Shown here piece by piece: positions 1 to 8,406 of a DNA stretch of 64,000 nt. Position numbers and translations under genes: made by a program. Numbering within the stretch: position 1 is the first letter of the stretch; each line of letters opens with the position of its first letter. Below the pieces are notes generated by a model. That model ran no database searches, was not told the origin of the DNA, and worked only from the letters and a program-made list of their open reading frames with translations. Origin of the DNA: Actinoplanes utahensis (GTDB lineage: Bacteria > Actinomycetota > Actinomycetes > Mycobacteriales > Micromonosporaceae); assembly GCF_016862455.1 (NCBI RefSeq), contig NZ_BOMZ01000112.1:1-64000 (forward strand). Direction: 5' to 3'.

Positions 1-60
1 AGCAAGTCGGCACGCCTGTTCCCGTGGGTGGGCGGGCCGCCTCCCCTCAGCCCGCGCGGG

Positions 61-801
61 TCAGCGGCAGCGGGTGGTGGAGTACAGGTGGCTGTCGGGG
101 AACTGGGCGGCGGTCAGGGCGGCGCCGACGACGATCACCGCGGTACGGCGTACGCCCGAGTCCTCGACCTTGGCGGCGATGTCGGCGAGGGTCCCGCGGA
201 TGATCAGCTCGTCGGGCCGGGAGGCGCGGGCGACGACCGCGACCGGGCAGTCGGCCCCGTACTCGGGGAGGAGTTCGTCGACGACGGCGCCGATCCGCTG
301 GACGGCCAGGTGCAGCACCATGGTGGCGCGGCTGACGCTGAGGGTGGCGAGGTCCTCGCCGGGTGGCATGGCGGTGGCGCGTTCGGCGGTCCGGGTGAGG
401 ATGACCGTCTGGGCGACCTCGGGGACGGTGAACTCGCGGCCCAGGGATGCGGCGGCGGCGGCGAAGGCGGGTACGCCCGGGGTCACGTCGTAGGGGATGC
501 CCGCGGTGTCGAGGCGGCGCATCTGTTCGGCGACGGCGCTGAACACGGAGGGGTCGCCGGAGTGCAGGCGGGCGACGTCCACACCGGACCGGTGGGCGGC
601 GACCATCTCGGCGATGATCTCGTCCAGGTTCAGGTTCGCGGTGTCGATCTTGCGGGCGCCGGGTGGGCAGGCGTCCAGGAGTTCGGCGGGGACCAGGCTG
701 CCGGCGTAGAGGCAGACCGGGGACGAGGCGATCAGGCGGTGGCCGCGCAGCGTGATCAGGTCGGCGGCCCCGGGGCCGGCGCCGATGAAGTGAACGGTCA
801 T
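61..801 (-). CDS. cobM: Precorrin-4 C11-methyltransferase
   Basis: SAM-dependent methyltransferase that methylates C-11 of precorrin-4 in the aerobic (late-oxygen) cobalamin pathway, in the cytoplasm. The 246-residue product has the normal family length. The N-terminal GAGPGAADLITLRG loop (about residues 7-20) and the HSGDPSVF segment (about residues 80-87) are typical of the tetrapyrrole methylase fold. The ATG start is preceded by a 46-bp gap to the stop of cobL on the same strand, so the two are probably co-transcribed. The first 60 bases of the window hold no recognisable gene. The CobM assignment over sister CobI/CobJ methylases rests on overall resemblance of the whole protein and is fairly secure. 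Confidence 0.92.
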   Translation of the reverse strand: MTVHFIGAGPGAADLITLRGHRLIASSPVCLYAGSLVPAELLDACPPGARKIDTANLNLDEIIAEMVAAHRSGVDVARLHSGDPSVFSAVAEQMRRLDTAGIPYDVTPGVPAFAAAAASLGREFTVPEVAQTVILTRTAERATAMPPGEDLATLSVSRATMVLHLAVQRIGAVVDELLPEYGADCPVAVVARASRPDELIIRGTLADIAAKVEDSGVRRTAVIVVGAALTAAQFPDSHLYSTTRCR

Positions 802-847
802 CGCAGCACCACCAGGTTGTCGAGAGGGGGAGGAGTGTGGGGGACGG

Positions 848-2056
848 TCATCGCGGGATCACCGACCAGATGGTGACCGGCATGGCGGAGCGCCAGCCGG
901 TGAACCCGCCGACCGGGGCGCCGCGCTGCACGGTGAGCCGGGTGAGTTCGCCGCCGAGCCGGGCGTAGGCGGCGGCCAGCACCGCCTCGGACTCCACCGT
1001 CACGGCGTTCGCGACCAGGCGCCCGCCGGGACGCAGGGCGGCGAGACAGCGGTCCAGGACGCCGTCACGCGTCAGCCCGCCCCCGATGAAGATCGTGTCC
1101 GGCTGGGGGAGCCCGTCGAGGGCGGCCGGCGCCCGGCCGTGGATCACGCGCAGGCCGGGAACGCCGAGCGCGGCCGCGTTGGCGGTGATGACGGCGGCCC
1201 GTTCGGCCGACGACTCGATCGTGATCGCCCGGCACGCGGGGTGGGCGCGCATCCATTCGATGCCGATGCTGCCGGAGCCGCCTCCGACGTCCCACAGCAG
1301 TTCGCCGGGGGCGGGGGCGAGCGCGGCCAGGGTGACCGCCCGGATCTCCCGTTTGGTCAGCTGACCGTCGCCGGCGTACGAGGTGTCGGGCAGGCCGGGC
1401 ACGACACCGGTGGCGGGTCCGTCGCCGCAGGCGATGGCGACCACGTTGAGCGGGTCGCCGTCCGGTAGTACCCAGCCGTCCGCGGTCCCGGTCAGGATCC
1501 GTTCGCCGGGGCCGCCGAGCTGTTCCAGAACGGTCATGGTGGCGGCACCGTACCCGCGGTCGACGAGCCGGGCGGCGACGGCGGCGGGGGTGTGCGCGCC
1601 GGCGGAGAGCACCAGGATGCGGCGACCGGGATTGATCAGCCGGTTCAGGGTCTCGACGGGCGCGGTGACCAAGCTCACCACGTCGGTCCCGGCGAGATCC
1701 CAGCCGAGCCGGGCGGCGGCCAGCGACACCGACGACGGGTGCGGCAGCACCCGCACCGCGCCGGCGCCGAGCAGGCGGACCAGGGTGGCGCCGATGCCGT
1801 GGAACATCGGGTCGCCGCTGGCCAGCACGCACACCTGCCGTCCCCGTTCCGCTTCGAGCAGGCCGGGCAGGGCCGGGACCAGCGGGGACGGCCAGGGCAC
1901 GCGGCGCGCCGCGACCGTCTCGGGCAGCAGGTCGAGCTGCCGGGAACTGCCGAGGATCACGTCGGCGCCGGTCAGGGCGCGCTGGGCCGTACCGGACAGA
2001 TCCGGCCAGCCGCCCGCACCGATGCCGGCCACCGTGACCACCGCGCTGGAACTCAT
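848..2056 (-). CDS. cobL: Precorrin-6Y C5,15-methyltransferase (decarboxylating)
   Basis: Bifunctional cobalamin enzyme that methylates C-5 and C-15 of precorrin-6B and decarboxylates the C-12 acetate side chain. The 402 residues comprise an N-terminal CbiE-like tetrapyrrole methylase domain (about 1-200, with ASGDPMFHGIG near residue 79) and a C-terminal CbiT-like Rossmann methyltransferase domain whose SAM loop DVGGGSGSIGIEW lies at 256-268. The frame is open upstream to 2158, but homology starts at the MSSSAVV start used here; no strong ribosome binding site is seen. It is followed by cobM on the same strand. No cobalamin riboswitch was recognised in the upstream 150 bp. Confidence 0.92.
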   Translation of the reverse strand: MSSSAVVTVAGIGAGGWPDLSGTAQRALTGADVILGSSRQLDLLPETVAARRVPWPSPLVPALPGLLEAERGRQVCVLASGDPMFHGIGATLVRLLGAGAVRVLPHPSSVSLAAARLGWDLAGTDVVSLVTAPVETLNRLINPGRRILVLSAGAHTPAAVAARLVDRGYGAATMTVLEQLGGPGERILTGTADGWVLPDGDPLNVVAIACGDGPATGVVPGLPDTSYAGDGQLTKREIRAVTLAALAPAPGELLWDVGGGSGSIGIEWMRAHPACRAITIESSAERAAVITANAAALGVPGLRVIHGRAPAALDGLPQPDTIFIGGGLTRDGVLDRCLAALRPGGRLVANAVTVESEAVLAAAYARLGGELTRLTVQRGAPVGGFTGWRSAMPVTIWSVIPR

Positions 2057-2213
2057 TCTCAAGAACCTAACCTCTGGGATTTTTCTGATCTCGTTGAGCC
2101 AACTCGGCGTGATGCGCGTACCCAACCATGACGGCCCTTCCGTGCACCGGGTCGTCACGTCGGCCGCATGGGGTGGCAGGCGCCGAGAGACGACTGCTGA
2201 GCAGGTGAGGACG

Positions 2214-3848
2214 TTGACTATTCCGGCTTTCCGGGATCAACGGGAGCTGCCCGACGACGATCGGTATTTCTCCGGCCTCCGGGACGACGACGCCTCCCGT
2301 CAGGGCTGGGACGGCCCGTCCCTGCCGCCGTGGCCGGACCAGCAACAACCGCAGCCCCAGTACGACCAGGCCCGGTACGACCAGCAGCAGTACGCGCAGC
2401 CCCAGTACGGGCAGCCGTACGCCGCCCCGGACAGCCACCGCCGCGGCGACATCGTGGTCTCCTCGGAGACCGACCCGACCGGCTGGAAGGCCGGCTCCGG
2501 CGTCCCGATCCGTGACGAGCGCCCGCCCGGCGAGTCGACCAGCGGCAACCGACTCTTCACCGTGCTGCTGTTCTTCTCCGGCCTGGCCACCAGCGTCGCG
2601 CTCTGGCTGTTCAACACCCAGGCCGGGGCGATCAGCGACACCGCCACCATGATGATCGCGGCCGGCCGGGTGACCGGGCTGATCGGCGGTTACCTGCTCT
2701 TCATCCAGCTGCTGATGATGAGCCGGGTCTCCTGGCTGGAGGAGTGGGTCGGGTCCCGCGACCTGTTGCGCTGGCACCGCTGGCTGGGCACCTCGCTGCT
2801 GACCTTCGTGGTCGCGCACATCGTCTTCATCGTGTATGGCTACGCGCTCACCGCCGGCACCGGCGTCGTCGAGCAGGGCTGGACCGTGATCACCACGTTC
2901 CCGGAGATGATCAGCGCCACGATCGCGACCGGTCTGCTGGTGTTCATCGCGCTGATCTCGATCCGGTTCATCCGCAACATCCTCAACTACGAGCTCTGGC
3001 ACCTGATCCACCTGAGCAGCTACGCCGTCCTGCTTCTGGGGTACGGCCACCAGATCGCCGCGGGCGCCGACATGAGCGGGAGGTTCGCCTCGGTGTTCTG
3101 GCCGGCGCTCGGCTGCATCACGATCGCCGCGCTGTTCTGGGGCCGCATCGTCGAGCCGCTGTGGCTCAACGCCCGGCACCGGTTCAGCGTCGCCGAGGTG
3201 GTCGGCGAGGGCGCCAACACGTTCTCGATCTACATCGAGGGCAAGCGGCTGGACAAGCTTCCGGTGCAGGCCGGGCAGTTCATGCGGTGGCGGTTCCTGA
3301 CCGCGAACGGCTGGTGGCAGTCGCACCCGTTCTCGCTGTCGGCGGCCCCGAACCCGCAGTGGCTGCGGCTCACCGTCACCATCGCCGGCGGGCACACCCG
3401 CAAGCTGGCGACGATGCGCCCGGGCACGCCGATCTGGGCGGAGGGCCCGTTCGGCACGTTCACCGCGGAGCGCCGGACCCGGCGCCGGGCCCTGCTGATC
3501 GCCGGTGGCAGCGGCATCGCCCCGATCCGCGCGCTGCTCGAGGACATGCCGCCGGACACCATCGTGATCTACCGGGCCAGCCGCCCGGACGAGCTGGTCT
3601 TCCGCACCGAGCTGGAGGACCTGGCCGAGCAGCGGGACGCCTGGGTGCGCTACATCGTCGGCGGCCGTAACGACCCCGGCCCGCGCCGGCTGTTCACCCC
3701 GGACGGGCTGCGCGGCCTGGTGCCGGACGTGAACCGCCGCGACGTCTACCTGTGCGGCCCGCCCGGGCTCGTCGACGCGGCCGTCGACACGCTCAAGCAG
3801 CTGGACGTGCCGGACAGCCAGCTCCACCTGGACCCCTTCGAGTTCTGA
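2214..3848 (+). CDS. Ferric-reductase-like transmembrane protein with flavin/NAD(P)H reductase domain
   Basis: Membrane flavocytochrome predicted to carry electrons from cytosolic NAD(P)H across the membrane. About 100 cytoplasmic N-terminal residues are rich in Gln, Pro and Tyr (repeats such as QYDQARYDQQQYAQPQYGQ). A multi-helix ferric reductase-like domain follows, with helix histidines (LLRWHRW, VVAHIVF, YELWHLIHLS, GYGHQ) that could ligate haem. Next come an FAD domain with HPFSLSAAP near residue 372 and a nucleotide-binding domain with GGSGIAPIRAL near 431 and YLCGPPG near 512. A TTG at 2214 has AGGTGAGG just upstream; a GTG at 2205 is the alternative start. The next two genes encode an FMN-binding protein and ApbE, so its likely electron acceptor is the flavinylated neighbour. 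Confidence 0.85.
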   Translation: MTIPAFRDQRELPDDDRYFSGLRDDDASRQGWDGPSLPPWPDQQQPQPQYDQARYDQQQYAQPQYGQPYAAPDSHRRGDIVVSSETDPTGWKAGSGVPIRDERPPGESTSGNRLFTVLLFFSGLATSVALWLFNTQAGAISDTATMMIAAGRVTGLIGGYLLFIQLLMMSRVSWLEEWVGSRDLLRWHRWLGTSLLTFVVAHIVFIVYGYALTAGTGVVEQGWTVITTFPEMISATIATGLLVFIALISIRFIRNILNYELWHLIHLSSYAVLLLGYGHQIAAGADMSGRFASVFWPALGCITIAALFWGRIVEPLWLNARHRFSVAEVVGEGANTFSIYIEGKRLDKLPVQAGQFMRWRFLTANGWWQSHPFSLSAAPNPQWLRLTVTIAGGHTRKLATMRPGTPIWAEGPFGTFTAERRTRRRALLIAGGSGIAPIRALLEDMPPDTIVIYRASRPDELVFRTELEDLAEQRDAWVRYIVGGRNDPGPRRLFTPDGLRGLVPDVNRRDVYLCGPPGLVDAAVDTLKQLDVPDSQLHLDPFEF

Positions 3849-3879
3849 CCCGTTCCCCTACGGATCTAGGAGTTTCCCG

Positions 3880-4413
3880 ATGCGACGTAGTACCGCAGCC
3901 GCCCTCGGCACGCTGACCGGCGCGGCCCTGATCCTCGGGGTCCGGCTGAGCGTGCAGCCCGCGGCCGTGCCGGTGGCCGCCGCGGCGAACGGCGCCGCCG
4001 CCGAGGAGCCCGAGATCGACGAGGCCGGCGCCGACGCGACAGCGCCGCCGGCCGGCAAGAAGCCCGCCGGCGGCAAGAAGACCACCGCGCCCGCCGCTCC
4101 GGCCGGGGGGAAGACGGCGGAGGCGGAGGAGGCCGGGCTCAAGGCCGGCACCTACAAGGGCAAGGCCGTGCAGAACCCGTACGGCACGGTCCAGGTCACC
4201 ATCAAGATCAGCGGCGGGAAGATCTCCAGCGCGAACGCGACGGCGCCGACCGACGGGTTCAGCGGCACGATCAACCCGAAGGCCGTGGAGAAGCTCAACG
4301 CCTCCGCGCTCAAGGCGCAGAGCGCCGACGTCGACGCCGTCTCCGGAGCGACGTTCACCAGCCAGTCCTACTCCCAGTCGCTTCAGGCGGCGCTGGACAA
4401 GGCAGGCGCGTAG
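3880..4413 (+). CDS. Exported FMN-binding domain protein (ApbE substrate)
   Basis: A 177-residue protein with an N-terminal basic and hydrophobic export segment (about 1-35), a low-complexity Ala/Pro/Gly/Lys linker (about 40-95) and a C-terminal FMN-binding domain. The sequence SGATFTS at residues 155-161 fits the family flavinylation motif, in which ApbE attaches FMN covalently to the threonine (Thr158 here). The ribosome binding site CTAGGAG lies 8 bp before the ATG. It sits 31 bp after the ferric-reductase-like gene and 11 bp before apbE. By family knowledge it is a one-electron carrier outside the membrane; the final acceptor is unknown. Confidence 0.85.
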   Translation: MRRSTAAALGTLTGAALILGVRLSVQPAAVPVAAAANGAAAEEPEIDEAGADATAPPAGKKPAGGKKTTAPAAPAGGKTAEAEEAGLKAGTYKGKAVQNPYGTVQVTIKISGGKISSANATAPTDGFSGTINPKAVEKLNASALKAQSADVDAVSGATFTSQSYSQSLQAALDKAGA

Positions 4414-4424
4414 GGTTCCGGTTC

Positions 4425-5171
4425 GTGCGCCACGTCGAAGAGGTCATGGGTACGGTCGTCAGCATCGAGCTGGCCGACGACCTTCCCGCCCCTCGCCTCC
4501 GGGAGCTGATCGACGCGACGTGCGCGTGGCTGCACGAGGTGGACGCCAGGTTCAGCACCTACAAGCCGGACAGTGAGGTGTGCCGCTTCCGCGACGGCGC
4601 GCTGCGGCTCCAGGACTGCTCGGACGATCTCCGGTTCGTGCTGGACCGGTGCGCGGACCTGTGGCGCGACACCGACGGATACTTCGACGCGTACGCGGGC
4701 GGCCCGCTCGACCCGTCCGGATACGTCAAGGGCTGGTCGGTCGAGGTGGCCTCCCGGCGGCTCGCCGAGGCCGGTTCGCTGCGGCATCACATCGGCGCCG
4801 GCGGCGACATCCGGATGCGGGGGGCCGGACCCGGCGGGCGGCCCTGGCGGGTCGGCGTCCGCCACCCCTGGGAGGCGGACAAACTCGCCTGGGTGCTCGC
4901 GGTCACCGATGGGGCGGTCGCGACCTCGGGGACGTACGAGCGGGGCGCGCACGTCTGGAACCCGGTGGCCGGGCGGCCGGCGTCCGGGCTGCGGTCGGTC
5001 ACCGTCACCGGGCCGGATCTGGCGGTCGCCGACGCGTACGCCACCGCCGCCCTGGCGATGGGCGAACCCGGCCTGTCCTGGCTGGCCGCGCGGGTCGCCG
5101 AAGGGTACGAGTCGGCCGCGGTCACCGACGACGGCCGCGCCTTCACCTCACCGGGCCTGCCGATCGCGTAA
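4425..5171 (+). CDS. apbE: ApbE family FAD:protein FMN transferase
   Basis: Transfers FMN from FAD to a Ser/Thr in the motif of a substrate protein, here most likely the FMN-binding neighbour. The 248 residues show the usual ApbE hallmarks: VMGTVVSIEL at the N-terminus, DPSGYVKGWSVE (the GxxKG segment), GAGGDIRMRG and TSGTYERG. It begins with GTG 11 bp after the FMN-binding gene. Unlike many ApbE proteins, which are exported lipoproteins, it has no signal peptide: the family core starts within the first ten residues. This implies flavinylation before export of the substrate, or a missed upstream start. No in-frame signal sequence is visible upstream. Confidence 0.9.
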   Translation: MRHVEEVMGTVVSIELADDLPAPRLRELIDATCAWLHEVDARFSTYKPDSEVCRFRDGALRLQDCSDDLRFVLDRCADLWRDTDGYFDAYAGGPLDPSGYVKGWSVEVASRRLAEAGSLRHHIGAGGDIRMRGAGPGGRPWRVGVRHPWEADKLAWVLAVTDGAVATSGTYERGAHVWNPVAGRPASGLRSVTVTGPDLAVADAYATAALAMGEPGLSWLAARVAEGYESAAVTDDGRAFTSPGLPIA

Positions 5172-5176
5172 GACCC

Positions 5177-5233
5177 CCGGCTGGTCGTCAGGGTCGTCTC
5201 GGCGCCGCTGAGACGACCCTGACGACCAGCCGG
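5177..5233. terminator. Perfect 24-bp inverted repeat (probable bidirectional terminator)
   Basis: Positions 5177-5200 pair perfectly with 5210-5233 around a 9-base loop. It sits 6 bp after the apbE stop and ahead of the convergent GNAT gene. There is no T-tract, which is common in high-GC actinobacteria. Confidence 0.7.
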
Positions 5234-5299
5234 AACCACCGCCTCGGCCCGCAGCGTGCGAGTCGGCCGTGCGCGGGCAGCCACCCGGGCCGGACTGAC

Positions 5300-5328
5300 A
5301 CGGGACTCGCGTGGCCCGTACCGCATCA
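5300..5328 (-). repeat. Partial copy of a dispersed intergenic repeat (core only)
   Basis: Read on the minus strand, the segment GGTACGGGCCACGC followed by AGTCCCGTG matches the core of the longer repeat at 14480-14589 and 56411-56520. Only the core is recognisable here. It lies in the spacer between the apbE terminator and the GNAT gene. Confidence 0.4.
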
Positions 5329-5332
5329 GGTC

Positions 5333-5908
5333 CTAAAGATCTTTTGCGGCACCCGGCCACGGACCGGGAGTGGCCGCCTGGTGGTACGGGATCGTCTCGG
5401 TGCGGTAGAGGCGCATCCCGCGGGCCTGGTAGTTCACGAGGGCGGCGGGGCCGTCCAGGCTGCACGTGTCGACGACGACGCGCTGGACCGGCGGGTGGCC
5501 GGGATGGCGTTCGGGCAGGCTCCAGGCGTGCCGGAGGCCGGTGGTCAGCAGATGGCCGCCGAGGCCCTGCCCGGTGAACTGCGGCAGCAGACCGAAATAG
5601 GCGATCTCGACGAGGCCGGGTTCGTGGCCGTCCAGCTCGATGTAGCCGGCCGGGGTGCCGTGCCGGTAGGCGATCCACGTCTCGACGCCCGGCTGATCCA
5701 GGTAGTCCTGCCACTGCGGCCAGGTCCAGGGCAGCCGGTCGGTCCAGTGCCAGTCGCCGCCGACCGCGGTGTACAGATAGCGGCTCAGCTCCGGGCTCGG
5801 CACCTCGGCCCGGATGATCGGCGCCGCCGTCGCGGGCTCGCGAGCAGGGCGGATCTGGCCGGGGGAGTCCTGCTCCAGGTACCACTTGGTGATCTCCACG
5901 CCGCCCAT
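5333..5908 (-). CDS. GNAT family N-acetyltransferase
   Basis: Predicted 191-residue acetyl-CoA-dependent N-acetyltransferase. The core GNAT signature is visible: a beta strand VEIAYFGLLPQFTGQGLGGHLL (about residues 100-121), whose QFTGQGLGG part is the acetyl-CoA pyrophosphate loop, followed by VQRVVVDTCSLDGPAALVNYQARGMRLYR as the C-terminal strand-helix-strand. The substrate cannot be told. The frame is open further upstream to 6007, but the ATG at 5908 has AGGGG at a suitable distance and gives a normal-length protein. It reads towards the apbE operon and away from the tRNA cluster. Confidence 0.85.
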   Translation of the reverse strand: MGGVEITKWYLEQDSPGQIRPAREPATAAPIIRAEVPSPELSRYLYTAVGGDWHWTDRLPWTWPQWQDYLDQPGVETWIAYRHGTPAGYIELDGHEPGLVEIAYFGLLPQFTGQGLGGHLLTTGLRHAWSLPERHPGHPPVQRVVVDTCSLDGPAALVNYQARGMRLYRTETIPYHQAATPGPWPGAAKDL

Positions 5909-5978
5909 GATGACCCCTGGCGCGACACGCGGGGACCCCCGGTTTGGAGCTTCGAGGGGTGACCGGATAAAGTTCTCT

Positions 5979-6007
5979 CGTCGCCGGGGGAAACGCCGGA
6001 GAGACAA
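5979..6007 (+). promoter_or_regulatory. Conserved 29-bp leader of tRNA cluster, copy 1
   Basis: The 29 bases before tRNA-Gly (CGTCGCCGGGGGAAACGCCG and the bases up to the tRNA) are identical to positions 16531-16559 before the second tRNA-Gly, although the sequence further upstream differs. Conservation outside the tRNA suggests a promoter, initiation region or processing leader. Confidence 0.45.
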
Positions 6008-6079
6008 GCGGAAGTGGCGCAGTGGTAGCGCATCACCTTGCCAAGGTGAGGGTCGCGGGTTCGAATCCCGTCTTCCGCT
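6008..6079 (+). tRNA. tRNA-Gly (GCC), copy 1
   Basis: A 72-nt cloverleaf. Acceptor GCGGAAG pairs with CTTCCGC, the anticodon loop TTGCCAA gives anticodon GCC at 6040-6042, and the T-arm is GCGGGTTCGAATCCCG. CCA is not encoded. It is the first gene of a Gly-Cys-Val tRNA triplet repeated identically at 16560. Confidence 0.95.
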
Positions 6080-6108
6080 CGGAGAGGCCTTGAACGCGGG
6101 GTCACCTC

Positions 6109-6179
6109 GGTGGAGTGGCCGAGAGGCGAGGCAACGGCCTGCAAAGCCGTGTACACGGGTTCAAATCCCGTCTCCACCT
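6109..6179 (+). tRNA. tRNA-Cys (GCA), copy 1
   Basis: A 71-nt cloverleaf. Acceptor GGTGGAG pairs with CTCCACC and the anticodon loop CTGCAAA gives GCA. The T-arm is CGGGTTCAAATCCCG. It follows tRNA-Gly after 29 bp and precedes tRNA-Val. Confidence 0.95.
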
Positions 6180-6206
6180 CGCTCGCTTCTTCGGAAGTTG
6201 TTGCAG

Positions 6207-6281
6207 GGGCGATTGGCGCAGCGGGAGCGCGCTTCCTTGACACGGAAGAGGTCACTGGTTCGATCCCAGTATCGCCCACCA
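6207..6281 (+). tRNA. tRNA-Val (GAC), copy 1
   Basis: Acceptor GGGCGAT pairs with ATCGCCC and the anticodon loop TTGACAC gives GAC. Discriminator A6278 is followed by an encoded CCA at 6279-6281. A recombinase-like remnant ends against its 3' end on the opposite strand, as expected for an integration target. Confidence 0.95.
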
Positions 6282-6289
6282 TGGTCGGC

Positions 6290-6456
6290 AGCGCGCGAAC
6301 GGCGCCGTCATCAGGTAATTGATCAAGGGCTGGCCTCAGGGTCAGCCCTTTGCCGTTGGTGGCGGTCGGGATGCTGAAACGCGGGACGACGCTGTCGTCC
6401 GACGGGACCTCGATGTCTTCGATCAGCGCCTCGAAGAGAGCCTTCCCGTCCGCCAT
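6290..6456 (-). pseudogene. C-terminal remnant of a site-specific recombinase (serine integrase type)
   Basis: Read on the minus strand, this segment gives KALFEALIEDIEV, then VVPRFSIPTATNGKG, and then runs into the antisense of tRNA-Val. That arrangement resembles the C-terminal tail of actinobacterial large serine recombinases, whose last codons often read into a tRNA or att site. No catalytic serine domain, zinc ribbon or upstream continuation is present: frames at 6457-6650 contain stops. It is probably the residue of an element that integrated at the tRNA. The assignment rests on remembered tail sequences and needs a search. Confidence 0.45.
6325..6350 (+). terminator. Terminator hairpin of tRNA cluster 1
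   Basis: AAGGGCTG (6325-6332) pairs with CAGCCCTT (6343-6350) around a 10-base loop, 43 bp after the tRNA-Val CCA end. No other plus-strand gene is upstream. The stretch from 6351 to 6720 otherwise holds only the recombinase remnant and broken frames. Confidence 0.5.
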
Positions 6457-6732
6457 CCGGTGATCTCGCGACTCTCATCATCTGTGCCGACTTCGTGCGA
6501 AACATGAGCGAGTAGTGAACCCAGGGCTCGCCATCGGCGTGTACCACCTCGAGGAGTCACAACAGCGACTCGTCTTCCGGCACCGGCTTGTTCAGTCCTG
6601 CGAGGTCGGATGCGACATCTGGGCTCGCGGCTGACAGCTCAACGCTAGATCAACGACTTACATGCTCCGATCGCTAGCGCTTGGCACGTGACTGGCTAGG
6701 AGGAGGAGCAGGAATTCACGGGGGAGGTCGAC

Positions 6733-8406
6733 GTGGCCGGCGGCATCATCTACGACACCAACTTCTACGCCGCGCTCGAAGCCGAAGTGAACGCGTTCCG
6801 CAAGGCCCTGACGAAGCGTTGGCGTAAAGAGGTCGCGGCCGCCTGCTGGGAGAACCGCGAATTCAGGACCGCGTTCCATCGGTACCAGGCTCCCTATGGG
6901 GAGGACCTCTGGGACTACTGGGATCCGATCAACCGGCTTCACCTGATCTACGGTCCGTGCGAGGTCGTCGAATGGGCGGAGGGCGACCAGCAAAGCGGTG
7001 TGCCCTCCTGTCCGGGACGCATCAACGCCCCGCTGTCGGGCTCCGGGTTGTTGTTCGCGACCGATCGCTACGGCAATGAGGTGGTCGCGCCGAGCGAGGT
7101 CACCTGCGGGATGAATTCGATCATGCAGCACGTCGAGTACTGGGCACACGCCGAAGGCAGCGCGGTTCTCGGAAAGCTGCCGCAGTTCGACAGACATGAT
7201 CAGCGCGCGATCGAGGGGGCACAGCAGGCGCTCCTCACGATCGGCAGCACCCTGGGTCTGGAGTCCGCTGTCGACTCCGACGCCGGTTTCACACTCGCGA
7301 GCAACACCGACCTGATCAATAAGGTTGCCAAGCTCGTCGGCGAGAACGGCGAGAACGCGGGCTGGTACACAGGCTGGACCGGGCTGGCCGCCACCACCTT
7401 CAAGGACGGCTTCTTCGCCTCGATCGCTCCGACCCTGCACAACCAGGCCGGGATCGCAGCGAGCATCCACAATCTCTACAGCGCCAGAGGCACCATCATC
7501 CAGGAGATGCGGTCCGGCTCGCTGAAAATCCTCAGCGACGCCGGCAAGGCCCTCGATGAGACCAAGGAGATCACCACCGACCTCAACCCGATGTGGCAGA
7601 CCTTCCAGGGGATGGGCACGGCGCTCAGCATCGCCGGCGCCTGGAACCCACCGGTGGCAGCCATCGGCGCGAGTGTCCAACTCATCGGCATCATGGGGCA
7701 GAACTTCGCACCGAAGATCAAGCAAACCGTGTACGCCCACGATGTCGAGTCGGTGATAACGGCTCTATGGGGCCACCTCGACGAGCAGGCCGACGACCTC
7801 TTCTCCCGGGAGAACGACTACAACAACGGCATCCACGCCCTCCGCGACGCCGTCTTCGGGCTGCACAGCTTCAACCTGGAGTTGTACGACCTGACCGAGA
7901 ACACCGCCACTGGCAACCGCGACAGCAGGGAGTTCCACATTCGCATCGACGACGTCCTGGAACTCGCCGACACCTGCTTCGAATGCGCGGCGATCTACGA
8001 GAAACAGCTCATCCCGAAGATCGCGGCAGTGCAGGCGGCCGATGCCTCGCTGGCCACTGCGGACGGTTCCGAAGGCAGCGCCGACCCAAAGGTCAAGGCT
8101 ATGGTCGTGGAGTACGGCGAATACCTGAGGACCGCCTGCGGACGCCTCTATCTGGCGGGCGAGCAGATCAAGGCGGCGGCGCAGTTCTACGCGGCGACTG
8201 ACGCGGAGGCCAAGGCCGCCTTCGACTCCGTAATGACGGACTGGGACGAGCCACCCGCTCCGGGCCAGGCTCGTGACTGGGCGGGGGACACCGACCGCAG
8301 CGGCTGGAAGGTGCACATTCCGGGTGCGCCCTCATATGTCAACGACACGACCCCGGGCGACAACGACACGAGCGGGCAGGGCTACGAGACGGAGGCGACT
8401 CGATGA
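6733..8406 (+). CDS. WxG-motif helical protein of unknown function
   Basis: A 557-residue protein I do not recognise as a named family. It lacks a signal peptide and is largely helical. Near residues 215-227 it contains GWTGLAATTF, which resembles the W-x-G hairpin of WXG100/ESX proteins (WxG, small residue, then Phe), followed by long helices (IAASIHNLYSARGTIIQEM) and a small-residue hydrophobic stretch near 290-320. This suggests, weakly, a large type VII-like secreted or polymorphic-toxin-type protein. Starts at GTG with GGGGAGG 5 bp upstream. Its stop overlaps the start of the next gene (ATGA), so the two are translationally coupled. Codon use is less GC-biased than in neighbouring genes and it follows a recombinase remnant, which suggests acquisition. 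Confidence 0.6.
   Translation: MAGGIIYDTNFYAALEAEVNAFRKALTKRWRKEVAAACWENREFRTAFHRYQAPYGEDLWDYWDPINRLHLIYGPCEVVEWAEGDQQSGVPSCPGRINAPLSGSGLLFATDRYGNEVVAPSEVTCGMNSIMQHVEYWAHAEGSAVLGKLPQFDRHDQRAIEGAQQALLTIGSTLGLESAVDSDAGFTLASNTDLINKVAKLVGENGENAGWYTGWTGLAATTFKDGFFASIAPTLHNQAGIAASIHNLYSARGTIIQEMRSGSLKILSDAGKALDETKEITTDLNPMWQTFQGMGTALSIAGAWNPPVAAIGASVQLIGIMGQNFAPKIKQTVYAHDVESVITALWGHLDEQADDLFSRENDYNNGIHALRDAVFGLHSFNLELYDLTENTATGNRDSREFHIRIDDVLELADTCFECAAIYEKQLIPKIAAVQAADASLATADGSEGSADPKVKAMVVEYGEYLRTACGRLYLAGEQIKAAAQFYAATDAEAKAAFDSVMTDWDEPPAPGQARDWAGDTDRSGWKVHIPGAPSYVNDTTPGDNDTSGQGYETEATR

Noticed and set aside
2057..2204. Cobalamin riboswitch upstream of cobL
   Set aside because: No B12-box-like sequence or suitable long structured leader was recognised.
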